From the NCBI GenBank assembly GCA_964413055.1, contig CAYPRB010000001.1, positions 248,001-312,000 on the forward strand: DNA of 64,000 nt, written 5' to 3'. The stretch comes from UBA3102 sp964413055. Its GTDB lineage: Bacteria > Bacillota > Desulfotomaculia > Desulfotomaculales > Pelotomaculaceae. The notes beneath the pieces are model-generated. The model did no database searches. It was not told the origin of the DNA and saw nothing but the letters and a program-made list of their open reading frames with translations. This document shows positions 43,445-53,112 of the stretch, piece by piece. Position numbers and translations under genes: made by a program. Each line of letters opens with the position of its first letter. Position 1 is the stretch's first letter.

Positions 43445-44422
43445 GTGGGAAAGAGTAAGTTAAAATGGTGGTTGGTGTTATTGCTTTTGACTTCAGGTTT
43501 GCTCACCGGGTGCGGGCAGGCAAAGAATCCGTCCGGGCAAACGGGACCGGCACCGCTGAAAATCGGGGTGCTGCCCGTTGAAGACGGTATGCCTTTATTG
43601 GTGGCGGAAAAGAACGGGTACTTTGACCAGGAAAATTTGCAGGTAGATGTAATGCGTTTCCAGAGTCCCGTGGAACTGGGCAACGCCATGCAGTCCGGAC
43701 AGCTGGACGGGATGGTAACCGATATGATCGTTGCGGCCCTGATAAAAGATTCCGGTCAGGACATCAAAATCACTTCCCTGACCCTTGGCGTGACTCCGCA
43801 GGAAGGCAGGTTTGCCATTGTGGCGTCCCCGGAATCCGGTATCAAGGAGATCGGTGAGTTGAAAAACAAAAGTGTGGGGATTTCTTTCAACACGATTATT
43901 GAGTATATTACCGACGGTTTGTTGAGCGACGCGGGCATAAACCCTTCCGCAGTGAAAAAAGTGTCCATTCCTAAAATCCCCCTGCGCATGGAAATGCTTT
44001 TCAGCAATCAGGTCGATGCCGTCGTGGTACCCGACCCCCTGGTGACATTTGCCGAGTACCAAGGAGCTAAAATAGTTGCTCAGGATACGGAACGAAGAAA
44101 CCTTTCCCAGGCGGTAGTGCTTTTCGACCGTAAAATGATTGATGATGAAAAAGGCACCCTGGATGCTTTTTACCGGGCTTATACTAAAGCCGTGCATGAT
44201 TTAAACAACCACCCGGAAGACTATAAGCAGTTGATGATGGAAAATATAAATATTCCCGCGCTCATTGCCGAAGACTATCATATTCAGCGCTACCCCCTTC
44301 CCCAGGTGCCTGCTGAGGAAGACGTGGGTAACATTATTCAGTGGATGAAAACCAAAGAATTGTTAACAAATGATTTAGAATATCCTGACCTCGTCCATGA
44401 AAGTAATTTTAATGCCGGTTAG
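43445..44422 (+). CDS. ABC transporter substrate-binding lipoprotein (NMT1/SsuA-like)
   Basis: 325 residues. The signal peptide ends in the lipobox LLTGCGQ. The mature domain is like NMT1/SsuA/TauA binding proteins (GVLPVEDGMPLLVAEKNGYF, ELGNAMQSGQLDGMVTD, DRKMIDDEKGTLDAFYRAYT). It should deliver the substrate to the ATPase and permease at 40.8-42.3 kb. GTG start at 43445 behind GGGAGG. The ligand is unknown; sulfonates, pyrimidine precursors and aromatic acids are all possible. Confidence 0.9.
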   Translation: MGKSKLKWWLVLLLLTSGLLTGCGQAKNPSGQTGPAPLKIGVLPVEDGMPLLVAEKNGYFDQENLQVDVMRFQSPVELGNAMQSGQLDGMVTDMIVAALIKDSGQDIKITSLTLGVTPQEGRFAIVASPESGIKEIGELKNKSVGISFNTIIEYITDGLLSDAGINPSAVKKVSIPKIPLRMEMLFSNQVDAVVVPDPLVTFAEYQGAKIVAQDTERRNLSQAVVLFDRKMIDDEKGTLDAFYRAYTKAVHDLNNHPEDYKQLMMENINIPALIAEDYHIQRYPLPQVPAEEDVGNIIQWMKTKELLTNDLEYPDLVHESNFNAG

Positions 44423-44451
44423 ATACGGAGTATTTTGAGAATTAGGCCTGG

Positions 44452-44469
44452 TATGATATATATATCATA
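44452..44469. repeat. 18-bp perfect AT palindrome
   Basis: TATGATATA at 44452-44460 followed by its exact complement TATATCATA at 44461-44469, with TATATTTTTG after it. It may be a weak terminator after the binding-protein gene or part of the aminotransferase promoter. Confidence 0.4.
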
Positions 44470-44499
44470 TATATTTTTGTTAGCAGTAATTTGTAAGGG

Positions 44500-45672
44500 G
44501 TGGATGGTATTAAGGAACTATCTGTTGTGACACAAAATTTTACGGAATCGGTGATCCGGCAGATGGCGCGGCACTGCCGGGCGGTGGGGGGGATTAACCT
44601 CTCCCAGGGATTTCCGGATTTTGAAATCCCCGAAGCTTTAAAGGAGGCGGCCGTGGCGGCGATAAATCAGGGTAAGAATCAATACCCGGTGACCTTCGGC
44701 GAACCGGCCCTGCGCCAGGCGATCAGCCGGAAAGTACGGCACTATAACCGGATTGAATGTGATCCCGAGAGTGAGATTACGGTGACTTGCGGTTCTACCG
44801 AGGCGATGATTGCCGCGCTGAAGGCAATCATCAACCCGGGAGATGAAATCATCCTTTTCGAGCCGTTTTACGAGAATTACGGTCCCGACAGCATTCTTTC
44901 CGGAGCCGTGCCGCGGTACGTGACCTTAAACGCCCCGGACTGGAATTACTCGTCCGGGGAATTAAAAAACGCCTTCAATAATAAAACCAAGGCCATCATT
45001 TTAAATACGCCCCACAACCCGACCGGGAAGGTTTTTTCACGGGAAGAGCTGGAGGAAATCGCCGGCTTGTGCGAAAAGTGGGATGTTTATGCGGTTACCG
45101 ATGAAATTTATGAGCATATTCTATTTGACGGTGCCAAGCATGTTTCTCCGGCTTCTTTACCCGGGATGAAACAACGGACCATAACCATCAGCGCCGTTTC
45201 GAAAACTTATGCCGTAACCGGATGGCGCGTGGGTTGGGCCATAGCCGGTAAGGCCGTCACGGAAGCGATCCGTAAAGTACATGACTTTCTTACCGTCGGG
45301 GCGCCGACCCCGCTGCAACACGCGGCAGTTACCGCCCTGTCCTTCGACGGGCAATATTACGTTGATTTACGGGATTATTATCAAAAAGCAAGGAATTTTA
45401 TTTTTTCCCTGCTGCAGGAGGCGGGTTTTAAACCGGTACTGCCGCGGGGAGCGTATTACATCATGGCGGATATCACTGATTTAAGAGATGCGTGGGGATT
45501 AAAAGACGACTTTGATTTTTGCCGTCACCTGATAGAAACCACCGGTGTGGCAACGGTGCCCGGGTCTTCATTTTATTCCGGCCCGGCCACCGGCAGGAAT
45601 CAGGTGCGGTTCTGTTTCTGTAAAAAATGGGAAACCTTACACGCGGTGGAAAAAGCACTACGCAAAGCGTGA
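44500..45672 (+). CDS. PLP-dependent aminotransferase, class I/II
   Basis: 390 residues of the aspartate/kynurenine aminotransferase fold. NLSQGFPDF lies near 33, NTPHNPTGKVF near 168 and the PLP lysine in SAVSKTYAVTGWRVGW near 231. GTG 44500 overlaps an SD-like AAGGGG; GTG 44527 (MTQNFTESVIRQM), 9 bases after AAGGA, is an equally good start. Its TGA stop lies inside a dispersed palindrome. It stands alone, so the amino acid acted on cannot be deduced. Confidence 0.9.
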   Translation: MDGIKELSVVTQNFTESVIRQMARHCRAVGGINLSQGFPDFEIPEALKEAAVAAINQGKNQYPVTFGEPALRQAISRKVRHYNRIECDPESEITVTCGSTEAMIAALKAIINPGDEIILFEPFYENYGPDSILSGAVPRYVTLNAPDWNYSSGELKNAFNNKTKAIILNTPHNPTGKVFSREELEEIAGLCEKWDVYAVTDEIYEHILFDGAKHVSPASLPGMKQRTITISAVSKTYAVTGWRVGWAIAGKAVTEAIRKVHDFLTVGAPTPLQHAAVTALSFDGQYYVDLRDYYQKARNFIFSLLQEAGFKPVLPRGAYYIMADITDLRDAWGLKDDFDFCRHLIETTGVATVPGSSFYSGPATGRNQVRFCFCKKWETLHAVEKALRKA

Positions 45673-45695
45673 CACGGGGACGGTTCTTTGTTACG
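45668..45695 (+). repeat. Dispersed REP-like palindrome, copy 7
   Basis: A unit with one T fewer (TTCTTTGTTACG). It supplies the TGA of the aminotransferase on one strand and the TAA of the MFS gene on the other. Confidence 0.85.
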
Positions 45696-47082
45696 CTTTT
45701 TCGCGGGAGCTTAAATCTCCCCGGGCCAGAGAAGCAAAGATACCTCCGAAACAGAGGACGGTGAAGATGGCAAACAACATCCGGGTGCTTTTAACGAGCA
45801 AAACCGGATTGGCCCGGCTTAATTCCGTGTTACCTAAATAAAGGGCTAATAATAAGGTCACCGTGGCCATACTGACCGTCTGGCCGGTAAGTCTCATGGT
45901 GCCGATGGTTGATGAGGCGACGCCGAAAAATTTTTTTTCGACCGCACCCATTACCGCGTTGGTATTGGGGGAAGAGAAAAGTGCCAGTCCCGTACCCAAA
46001 AGTGCCAGGTTGGCAATAATTAGCCAAAGGGAAGTGTTTTCGGTCAAGAAACAAAAGACCAACAGGGTTAAGGTGGTTAAGGCCATACCGCAGGAAGCGA
46101 CCACCCGTGGCTGTATTTTGTCGGAAAGCGTGCCCGCAAGGGGTGACAATAACGCCATGAGGACCGGTTGGGAAAGCAGTATCAAACCTGCGGCCTGGGA
46201 GTTGTACCCCAGCACCACCTGCAGGTACAGGGAAAGCAGAAAAGCCACCGCAAACGTGGCACAGTAGTTTATCAGGGCCGCCAGGTTGGAAAAAGCAAAA
46301 GTGACGTTGGCGGTAAAAAGCTTGATATTGAGCACCGGTTGCTTGGCGTTAATTTCATATCTGACGAAGACCACCAGTATGAACAGGCCGAATACCAGAA
46401 GATATTTTGCCCATTCCGACGAGGTGACGGAAGAAACCCCGTACATAAGCGTTGCTAAACCAATGGAATAAAGCAATGAGCCGGTAAAATCAAATTTTTC
46501 CCCGGCGGCGCCCGCCCATTCCTCTTTCAGCTTGGCCAGGGTAAGTATGACAGCCAATATGGAAACCAGAGCGGTAAAATAAAAAATAGATTGCCAACCC
46601 AAATTATGATTCAAGGTTCCGCCGAGCACCGGTCCCAGGGAAAGGCCGGTATATACGGAAGCAACATTTATACCCAGTACCCTGCCCCTTTCGTGGGGCG
46701 GAAAAACCGAGGTCAGCATGGCCATGGCGGTGCCGAAAATCATGGCACTGCCGATGCCCTGCAGTATTCTGAAGAGAATTAAAATTTCTACCGACCAGGC
46801 CAGCCCGCACAATATGGAGGACAGGCCGAAGAAAGATATGCCCAGGATAAAAATCTTTTTTCTGCCCGTGATGTCGGCAAGTCTGCCCAAAGGTACTAAA
46901 AATGCCGCCGACGCCAGCAGGTAACTGGTGGCGACCCAACTCAGCATGAAGGTATTGCAATTAAATTCTTTGCCGATGGCAGGTATTGCCAAGTTAATGG
47001 CACTGCCCATAAAGGGTGTCAAGAACGACGCCATGGCAGCAACAAGTAGAGTGTATTTTTTTAGTGCGTGGTCAGATTGCAT
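45691..47082 (-). CDS. MFS transporter, DHA2 (EmrB/QacA-like) family
   Basis: 463 residues with about 14 hydrophobic segments. The MFS loop motif LGRLADITGRKKIFILG lies near 65-80 and the antiporter motif C-like GLSLGPVLGGTL near 130. It is a proton-driven exporter of drugs or metabolites. I start at ATG 47082 because a longer frame would overlap the preceding gene on this strand by 78 bases. It follows the GT-GH130 fusion by 29 bases and may be the last gene of that operon, so export of a sugar product is possible. Confidence 0.88.
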   Translation of the reverse strand: MQSDHALKKYTLLVAAMASFLTPFMGSAINLAIPAIGKEFNCNTFMLSWVATSYLLASAAFLVPLGRLADITGRKKIFILGISFFGLSSILCGLAWSVEILILFRILQGIGSAMIFGTAMAMLTSVFPPHERGRVLGINVASVYTGLSLGPVLGGTLNHNLGWQSIFYFTALVSILAVILTLAKLKEEWAGAAGEKFDFTGSLLYSIGLATLMYGVSSVTSSEWAKYLLVFGLFILVVFVRYEINAKQPVLNIKLFTANVTFAFSNLAALINYCATFAVAFLLSLYLQVVLGYNSQAAGLILLSQPVLMALLSPLAGTLSDKIQPRVVASCGMALTTLTLLVFCFLTENTSLWLIIANLALLGTGLALFSSPNTNAVMGAVEKKFFGVASSTIGTMRLTGQTVSMATVTLLLALYLGNTELSRANPVLLVKSTRMLFAIFTVLCFGGIFASLARGDLSSREKA

Positions 47083-47111
47083 ATTAAAGTCCCAGCTTTC
47101 ATCTTTGTTTG

Positions 47112-50100
47112 TTAGGTGGTTGGTGCTTCTAAAATTGCCTTTCTGACCGGTTCCGGGATCATATCCCCGACTTTGCCGGTCGCCAGGCAAACGTGAGTAT
47201 CGGCGGCACCGTAATAAACCAGTACTTCGTCTTCAGCGTCCAGCACTTCTTTTTCCACCGCCGGAACCGCCCCGCAGGTGAATACCACGTTGGGCACCCA
47301 ACTTTCTCCTTCCTTACCTATTTCATGTTCGGTCTCGGGAGACAGGATGGGGTTGGGCGAACGGTAAAGCAGATTTTCGGGGTTGTTCAGGTCGGCGAGA
47401 ATTACGCCCAGGCGGTATACCTGGTTCCGGTCCACACCGTGATAAATCAGCAGCCAGCCGTATTTGGTTTTAATGGGTTGCGTTCCGGCGCCGATTTTGA
47501 GGGAGTCCCACATTCTGCCGGAACGGGGTCCCAGTATGATGGAGTGTTTATACTTGGGGGCGGGAAATTCGAGCTTATCAAAGTGTGAAACCCAGATACT
47601 CGGTTCGATCCGGTGGTAAATAATGTATTTACCGTTAATTTTCTCCGGAAACAGGATGGCATCCTTATCCCAGATATCCTCAAAGGCAAACCCCGTACGC
47701 TCCCATCTGTGAAACTTTCGATTCAAAAAATCATCTACCTTTATGGCCGCGGCGGAAATCTGGGCGATTTTACCGTCATAGGCCGTGTAAAACATGTAAA
47801 TCTTATTGTCAATAATGACCACCCGTGGATCTTCCACGCCTTTTTTCTCCCTCACGCCTTCAGGAACGTAAACCGGTTCCGGCAGCCTTTCCAAGACCCG
47901 GAACCCGTCGGTTACGGCAAGTCCGATGCGCGATACTTCATCATCACCGAAAGCGCGGTAAAGAATATATACCCGGTTCTTGATCCGGAAGGCGGCGGCG
48001 TTCAGAACGTATTTATTTTCCCACGGGTGTTCTTTTACCGGACTCAAAATGGGATTTCCTGAATACCTGACCAATGGTTCGGCCGGCGGGTAGTCGTGAG
48101 TTTCTTGTACTACCACGGTAATATCTTTGGTGGATTTGATCCCGAGTAAAATATCAAGCAGGTTTTCACTGGCCCGGCCCTCTCCGACCAACTGGGCCAC
48201 CGTACGGTTGATTTCACCGGGGTCATAGCCCAGTTCCCCGTATATTTGTTCCAGGAAGTCATGGTTAAACCATTTTTCCTCGACGTGGCTGGATAAAGGA
48301 GTGGGGACCCCCCGGCCTCCTTTGTAGCTGTAACTTGCCCAACTCCAGGCCGAGCAGGGAAGGAAGGTGCCGTCCGATAAAACCTGGCTCAGACCGTAAC
48401 CCTGGCACATCATGCCGAGCAGCCTGCCTTCTTCGGTACCCGCCAGTTGTTCGGAAAATTTTTGGAAATGGTCAACCAGAGCCCGGTGATGTAAATTTTC
48501 AAAAATATTATGTGCCGAGAAAACACCAATTTCATAACGTCCTATCAGGGAATTGCGTATTTTTACGCCGATATTTTTACGTTCCCGGGCATAAGTTCTC
48601 CAGAGATAGGCGTAGTTTTCCGCAATCATGATGTGGCGGCCGATAAAAAGGCAGAAGCGGGTTTTGGGGTATTCCCCCCCCATGCTTTTGTTCAAAGGCC
48701 TGGTGACGATTCTGGAGGTAAGTTTGTTAAGGTCCGAAATGCTGCCCAGTTTTACCGTTTTTACCGTGCCGCCCAAGATTTCTTCATTCAGAATAATCGG
48801 CTTGATATCCACCTCGCCCATGTTTTCCGTGCGTAAATTATCCAGCATCCACATCAATGCGGACCGGTCGCCGTATTTCCGGGTTTCGACAAGGTTGGCA
48901 ATGCTTACGGCATCCCGGATATCCATCTTTTTCATGAGTTCCCTGGGGGTTCTGCACCCGGCGGGGATCATGACATTGACGGGTGGAAACCGGTAAATCA
49001 TCTCCTGGAAAACCTCATCTTTGATGGAAAATGCTTTCGGGCAGGAAAAAATCCGGAACAGTTCATGCACTACCTGCCGGGTTCCTTCCATGGTGTAAAG
49101 GTTGCCCGGAAATACCCGTTCCATTGCTTCCTCCAGGGCTTGCATGAAGTCTTTGACATAACGGGTGAGCACCTGGGGCCCGGCATTTTCAGGGGCCTGC
49201 AGGCTGTTATAGATAAACTGGTTGAATGCCTCGTGGTAGCGGTGCTGGAGCCGGTTAAACATCTCCTCGGACCATAAAACTTTTTCCCCGCGCCCCTCGA
49301 TTTTTTTCGGCAGTACTATGGGTATGCCGGGAACAAATTCCAGGTAATGCGCGGGTGTCAGCGGCGGTCTGGTTTCCAGTTCCTTGCTGCGCCAGGTTTG
49401 GATGAAGTCATCTCTAAGCCAAAGAAAATCTTTGCGTTGCTCTTCTATAGTTGCCGCTGCCTCGCCTAAAACCAGGGTGTCCACATCCAGAACCTTAAAG
49501 TTTTTCAGCTCTGATTGCAAAGACTGAATATGGTCGATATAACTGGCAATCCGGCCGCCGAAAGCAAAGGTAAGGGAGTTAAGGATATCGTCACTGCGGG
49601 CAGCGGTAGCGGTGTCGAACCAGTACTTAAACAACAGGCGGTAGACAATATCGGCCCAAATTTCACCTTCCACTTTAAATTCTTTGGCCGGCACCGGAGC
49701 CAGGTTTTCCATGTCCTCCTGCAGGTAATCATAGTAGGAGGTTTCAGCCAGGTTCTTGTACTGGTAGAAGCTGTACCGGAAAAGCGACAGGTCGCGGGTG
49801 GAATAAGTTGGCTGGTAGGGGACGTCGCGGTAATTGCAGCCGTAAATATCCGGCGTTTTAAGGATGAAACTTTTAGTTTCCAGCCAGTAGGCCTCGTCTC
49901 TTTTCAGACATTCAAACATGGACCGGGCATTTTCCTTAAAAACAAAATTCAGCTTGTCGAGAGAAATATCACCCAGCCTGGCACCAAGCTCAACCAGGCA
50001 GATTTGCTTGTTCCAGAGGATCGCCCGGGTCAGCAGCCACGGGTCGATTCCGAATTCTTGAGTAGTATCCAGCCAGAATTTAATCTCCGTGCAGAAATCT

Positions 50101-50702
50101 TCCACCAGGTCGTGGCATATGGCATAAATCCCGCTCAGGCTTTTATCAACTTTGTAACCGTAAAACGCTTCTAAAAGCGGGGCGGTAAAGAACCCGCCCA
50201 GGAGGTCTTCAAAGAAATGTCTTTGAAAGGTGGTCAATACCAAGTCATATTCATTGCGAATGGGTTCGATGATGCGCTTGATCCATTCCGGTTGTAATCC
50301 CCGGCCGTTTTCCTGCACCAGGTCGGCAGTAAAAATAACCGCGTCGGATTCCATGACGTTGGCTATTTCCAGTATGGCGCGGATACTGCTGCCCCTGCCG
50401 TTGCTGCCGGGGAGCATCAAAAATTCCAGGTGGGGCACCTTTAAGTTAACCCGGCGAATGGCTTCCAACGCTTCGGTTCCCTTCGGGTCCCCGGCGCAAA
50501 CAATGAGCGTCCGGTCCGGTTCCTGAAGTGCGCACATGCTTTCATCCAACATTTTCAACAGCTCCGGCAGAACGTCCTTTTCGTTATAAAAAGGGATCCC
50601 GAGCACCAGATTGACCTGGTTGAAGGCGCCGGCCCTCTTGCAGGCGCCTTCAATACTACGGTTAAAAAGATTTTCAATGTCCGGCGATTGTCTTGCGGGC
50701 AT
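47112..50702 (-). CDS. Giant fusion: GT-A glycosyltransferase / unassigned middle / GH130 phosphorylase
   Basis: 1196 residues. Residues about 28-235 are a GT-A glycosyltransferase resembling mannosylglycerate/glucosylglycerate synthases (LVLGIPFYNEKDVLPELLKM; FTADLVQENGRG where a DxD is expected). Residues about 240-870 are unassigned and mostly helical. From about 875 to 1190 there is a complete GH130 beta-propeller (YSGNPILSP, GVEDPRV with the catalytic Asp, KIGAGTQPI, LLIYHGV). GH130 enzymes reversibly phosphorolyse beta-mannosides to mannose-1-phosphate. ATG 50702 follows GGGGGG. No signal peptide or clear membrane segment, so likely cytoplasmic. A synthase and phosphorylase joined in one chain is unusual. 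Confidence 0.85.
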   Translation of the reverse strand: MPARQSPDIENLFNRSIEGACKRAGAFNQVNLVLGIPFYNEKDVLPELLKMLDESMCALQEPDRTLIVCAGDPKGTEALEAIRRVNLKVPHLEFLMLPGSNGRGSSIRAILEIANVMESDAVIFTADLVQENGRGLQPEWIKRIIEPIRNEYDLVLTTFQRHFFEDLLGGFFTAPLLEAFYGYKVDKSLSGIYAICHDLVEDFCTEIKFWLDTTQEFGIDPWLLTRAILWNKQICLVELGARLGDISLDKLNFVFKENARSMFECLKRDEAYWLETKSFILKTPDIYGCNYRDVPYQPTYSTRDLSLFRYSFYQYKNLAETSYYDYLQEDMENLAPVPAKEFKVEGEIWADIVYRLLFKYWFDTATAARSDDILNSLTFAFGGRIASYIDHIQSLQSELKNFKVLDVDTLVLGEAAATIEEQRKDFLWLRDDFIQTWRSKELETRPPLTPAHYLEFVPGIPIVLPKKIEGRGEKVLWSEEMFNRLQHRYHEAFNQFIYNSLQAPENAGPQVLTRYVKDFMQALEEAMERVFPGNLYTMEGTRQVVHELFRIFSCPKAFSIKDEVFQEMIYRFPPVNVMIPAGCRTPRELMKKMDIRDAVSIANLVETRKYGDRSALMWMLDNLRTENMGEVDIKPIILNEEILGGTVKTVKLGSISDLNKLTSRIVTRPLNKSMGGEYPKTRFCLFIGRHIMIAENYAYLWRTYARERKNIGVKIRNSLIGRYEIGVFSAHNIFENLHHRALVDHFQKFSEQLAGTEEGRLLGMMCQGYGLSQVLSDGTFLPCSAWSWASYSYKGGRGVPTPLSSHVEEKWFNHDFLEQIYGELGYDPGEINRTVAQLVGEGRASENLLDILLGIKSTKDITVVVQETHDYPPAEPLVRYSGNPILSPVKEHPWENKYVLNAAAFRIKNRVYILYRAFGDDEVSRIGLAVTDGFRVLERLPEPVYVPEGVREKKGVEDPRVVIIDNKIYMFYTAYDGKIAQISAAAIKVDDFLNRKFHRWERTGFAFEDIWDKDAILFPEKINGKYIIYHRIEPSIWVSHFDKLEFPAPKYKHSIILGPRSGRMWDSLKIGAGTQPIKTKYGWLLIYHGVDRNQVYRLGVILADLNNPENLLYRSPNPILSPETEHEIGKEGESWVPNVVFTCGAVPAVEKEVLDAEDEVLVYYGAADTHVCLATGKVGDMIPEPVRKAILEAPTT

Positions 50703-50756
50703 GTATTCAACCCCCCATACTGTTTTTTACCCGAATTAAATGTGAGGTGCAACCTT

Positions 50757-53036
50757 TTAGTTAAGTTTGACTTGAACCTTGCGTTCAAGGGTTTTTTGAA
50801 TTACCGCTTCTTTTAAACAGATAATGGCCCGGATAAATGCGATTACCGATTCCGCACCGCAGTTTTCGTTGGCACCCTCCGCAGTCAAGCCGTCCAGCGG
50901 ATAATCATCCGTTACATTATAAACCGGAACCCCTAATTGGTTATTGCCGAAAAACCAATTGAAGGCTTTATTAGCCAGGTCAAGGTAAGTTTGATCCTGC
51001 GTCAGGTTAAAGGCTTTACAATATGCCTCGACCAGACAGCCTATTTCTATGGGTTGTTGATCAAAATAGGGCCTTTTGGCGCCTTTGACCAGCCAGCTTT
51101 TATTTCCGATGAGATCAAAATAAGTGCCGTTATACTGTAAATTAGTCAGGAAATTAAGGGTTTCCTGTGCCGTATCCAGGTAGCGGGTTTCTTCGAAAAC
51201 CTCGTGGGCCAGCATTAACGCGTAAGGTATTTTGGCATTGGCATAAGTGATTACCGGTTCAAACCATTCCCAACCGGTTTCCCGGTTAGTGCGGTAAAGT
51301 TTAACCAGGTGGTCGGCCCCGGACCGGAGTAAATCCTTTACCTGCACCGCACCGGGGTATGGCTTCAAATAATGATACAAGCCGCAGATCGCGTAGGCCA
51401 TGGCTTTGGGGTGGTGGGAAACGGGTTGTGCCGGGATTAAACCGGCTATGGCCCTATCAAATAATTCTTTGGCCAGGGAACTTACCGGCGGGCTCGAACT
51501 CCAGGCAAGTGTGGTACCGAGTCCCGACAGGACGCGGCCAAAGGTATCGTCACCGCCCACCTCGTCCAGATAACGCCGGTCATAACCCACAAAGTTGTGA
51601 AAACGGCCGTCTGCCCGCTGCACGTAACGGATAAAGGAAAGATATTTTTGGGCCAGGGCATAACAGCTGGATTCGTCTTCAAATTTGGCCATTCTGACCA
51701 CCAAACCAAGGGCGCGCCCAACGTCATCAGCGGTATAACCGTATTTTAGATCGGGTATGCCGTATTTGGCATGTTGAAAAATACCGGTGTCGTCAGTAAG
51801 GCGTTCCAGTAAATGTATTTCTTTGCTTCGTACCGGATAATCCAAGCTGCGAATACGAAAGGCATTAATGTTTTTTAATTTTTTCAGGTAGTGCTCTTGA
51901 TATACTTCTCTAAATAATGCGTGATACCTTTCGGAAACTATGGGCCAGATCATGGACCGGCCGAAATCATATGCCGCCCGGCGTATGGCAGACAGTTGCT
52001 CCCGGTCGGCCAGCAGCCGGTTCAGGGTGCCGGCCAGTGTTTGCGGGTCGTTAAAAGGAACCAGGCAACCGCGGCCGTCGGACAGAATTTCCTGGGCGTA
52101 CCAGTAAGGGGTCGACACCACGATCTTTCCCAGGGCCACGGCATAAGCCAGGGTGCCGCTGGTGATTTGCTCCTGCGAATGGTAGGGCGTGATATAGATA
52201 TCGGAAGCATGGATATATTTATACAGCTCTTCATTGGTCAAAAATTCGTCTAAGAAGAGGACATGGTTTTCCAGGTGGTTTTCCCGGGTAAGTTTTTTCA
52301 AGCTTTCCCGGTATTTTTCCCCCTGGTATTTCACTACTTCCGGGTGGGTTTTCCCCAGAATCACGTATAATATTTCGGGGTGCTCCTTGACCACCCCGGG
52401 CAGGGCTTCAAGGACCAGTTCGAGTCCTTTGCCCGCGCTTAACAGGCCGAAGGAAAGAAGTACCAGGCGATCCTCGAAACCAAGTTCTTTTTTGAAATAG
52501 CACGGGTCCATAAAAGGAAGGTCCGGGACGCCGTGCGGGATCATGGCAATTTTTTCCGGAGCAACATAATAGACTTCTCTGAGGATTTCTTTGGCTTTAT
52601 TGCTCATTACCACCACCCGGTGGGAATGGTGAATAATCTCGTTGAAGGAAGTGTAATAACCGAGCGTGGGTACCTGCAAAACGGTATGGAAAGTCGTAAC
52701 CACCGGTTTGCGCAATCTTTTCAGGAGCTTGATGATGTGTTGGCCCTCCGGGCCGCCGAACAGGCCGAATTCGTGCTGCAGGTTGACCACCTGCGCGTCG
52801 GAGGAGTTTATGTGGTCCGCGGCCTTGGTATAGTCTGAAATTTTATTCTTGGCACATATAAAATCAACTTCCGGGGGGAATTTGGTATCCGGGTCTTCAT
52901 CAACGGCGATAATTTTTCCAATATTGCCGTATAAATTTTGATACGCCGCCAACAAATTGTTGGTAAAGGTGGCAATTCCACACTTTCTGGGAACATACGA
53001 ACTGATGAAATACGGTATTAAATCTTTTTGTAACAA
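50757..53036 (-). CDS. GT4 glycosyltransferase fused to an alpha/alpha-toroid domain
   Basis: 759 residues. Residues 1-375 are a GT4 GT-B transferase (RKCGIATFTNNLL, FGLLSAGKGLELVLEALPGV, and the nucleotide-sugar-binding segment ITSGTLAYAVALGKIVVST). Residues 400-745 are helical repeats with GYTADDVGRALGLVVRMAKF, AMAYAICGLYHYLKPYPGA, and ENCGAESVIAFIRAII. This suits a six-hairpin glycosidase- or epimerase-like toroid. TTG start at 53036 behind GGAGAGGTGA. It follows the GH130 gene by 76 bases and precedes the giant fusion by 54. The C-terminal activity is unknown. Confidence 0.85.
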   Translation of the reverse strand: MLQKDLIPYFISSYVPRKCGIATFTNNLLAAYQNLYGNIGKIIAVDEDPDTKFPPEVDFICAKNKISDYTKAADHINSSDAQVVNLQHEFGLFGGPEGQHIIKLLKRLRKPVVTTFHTVLQVPTLGYYTSFNEIIHHSHRVVVMSNKAKEILREVYYVAPEKIAMIPHGVPDLPFMDPCYFKKELGFEDRLVLLSFGLLSAGKGLELVLEALPGVVKEHPEILYVILGKTHPEVVKYQGEKYRESLKKLTRENHLENHVLFLDEFLTNEELYKYIHASDIYITPYHSQEQITSGTLAYAVALGKIVVSTPYWYAQEILSDGRGCLVPFNDPQTLAGTLNRLLADREQLSAIRRAAYDFGRSMIWPIVSERYHALFREVYQEHYLKKLKNINAFRIRSLDYPVRSKEIHLLERLTDDTGIFQHAKYGIPDLKYGYTADDVGRALGLVVRMAKFEDESSCYALAQKYLSFIRYVQRADGRFHNFVGYDRRYLDEVGGDDTFGRVLSGLGTTLAWSSSPPVSSLAKELFDRAIAGLIPAQPVSHHPKAMAYAICGLYHYLKPYPGAVQVKDLLRSGADHLVKLYRTNRETGWEWFEPVITYANAKIPYALMLAHEVFEETRYLDTAQETLNFLTNLQYNGTYFDLIGNKSWLVKGAKRPYFDQQPIEIGCLVEAYCKAFNLTQDQTYLDLANKAFNWFFGNNQLGVPVYNVTDDYPLDGLTAEGANENCGAESVIAFIRAIICLKEAVIQKTLERKVQVKLN

Positions 53037-53112
53037 GGTATATCACCTCTCCATCAATAAAACATAATCATAAATCATCAAAATATAACAAGTTTAATGG
53101 GGATTATATTTT

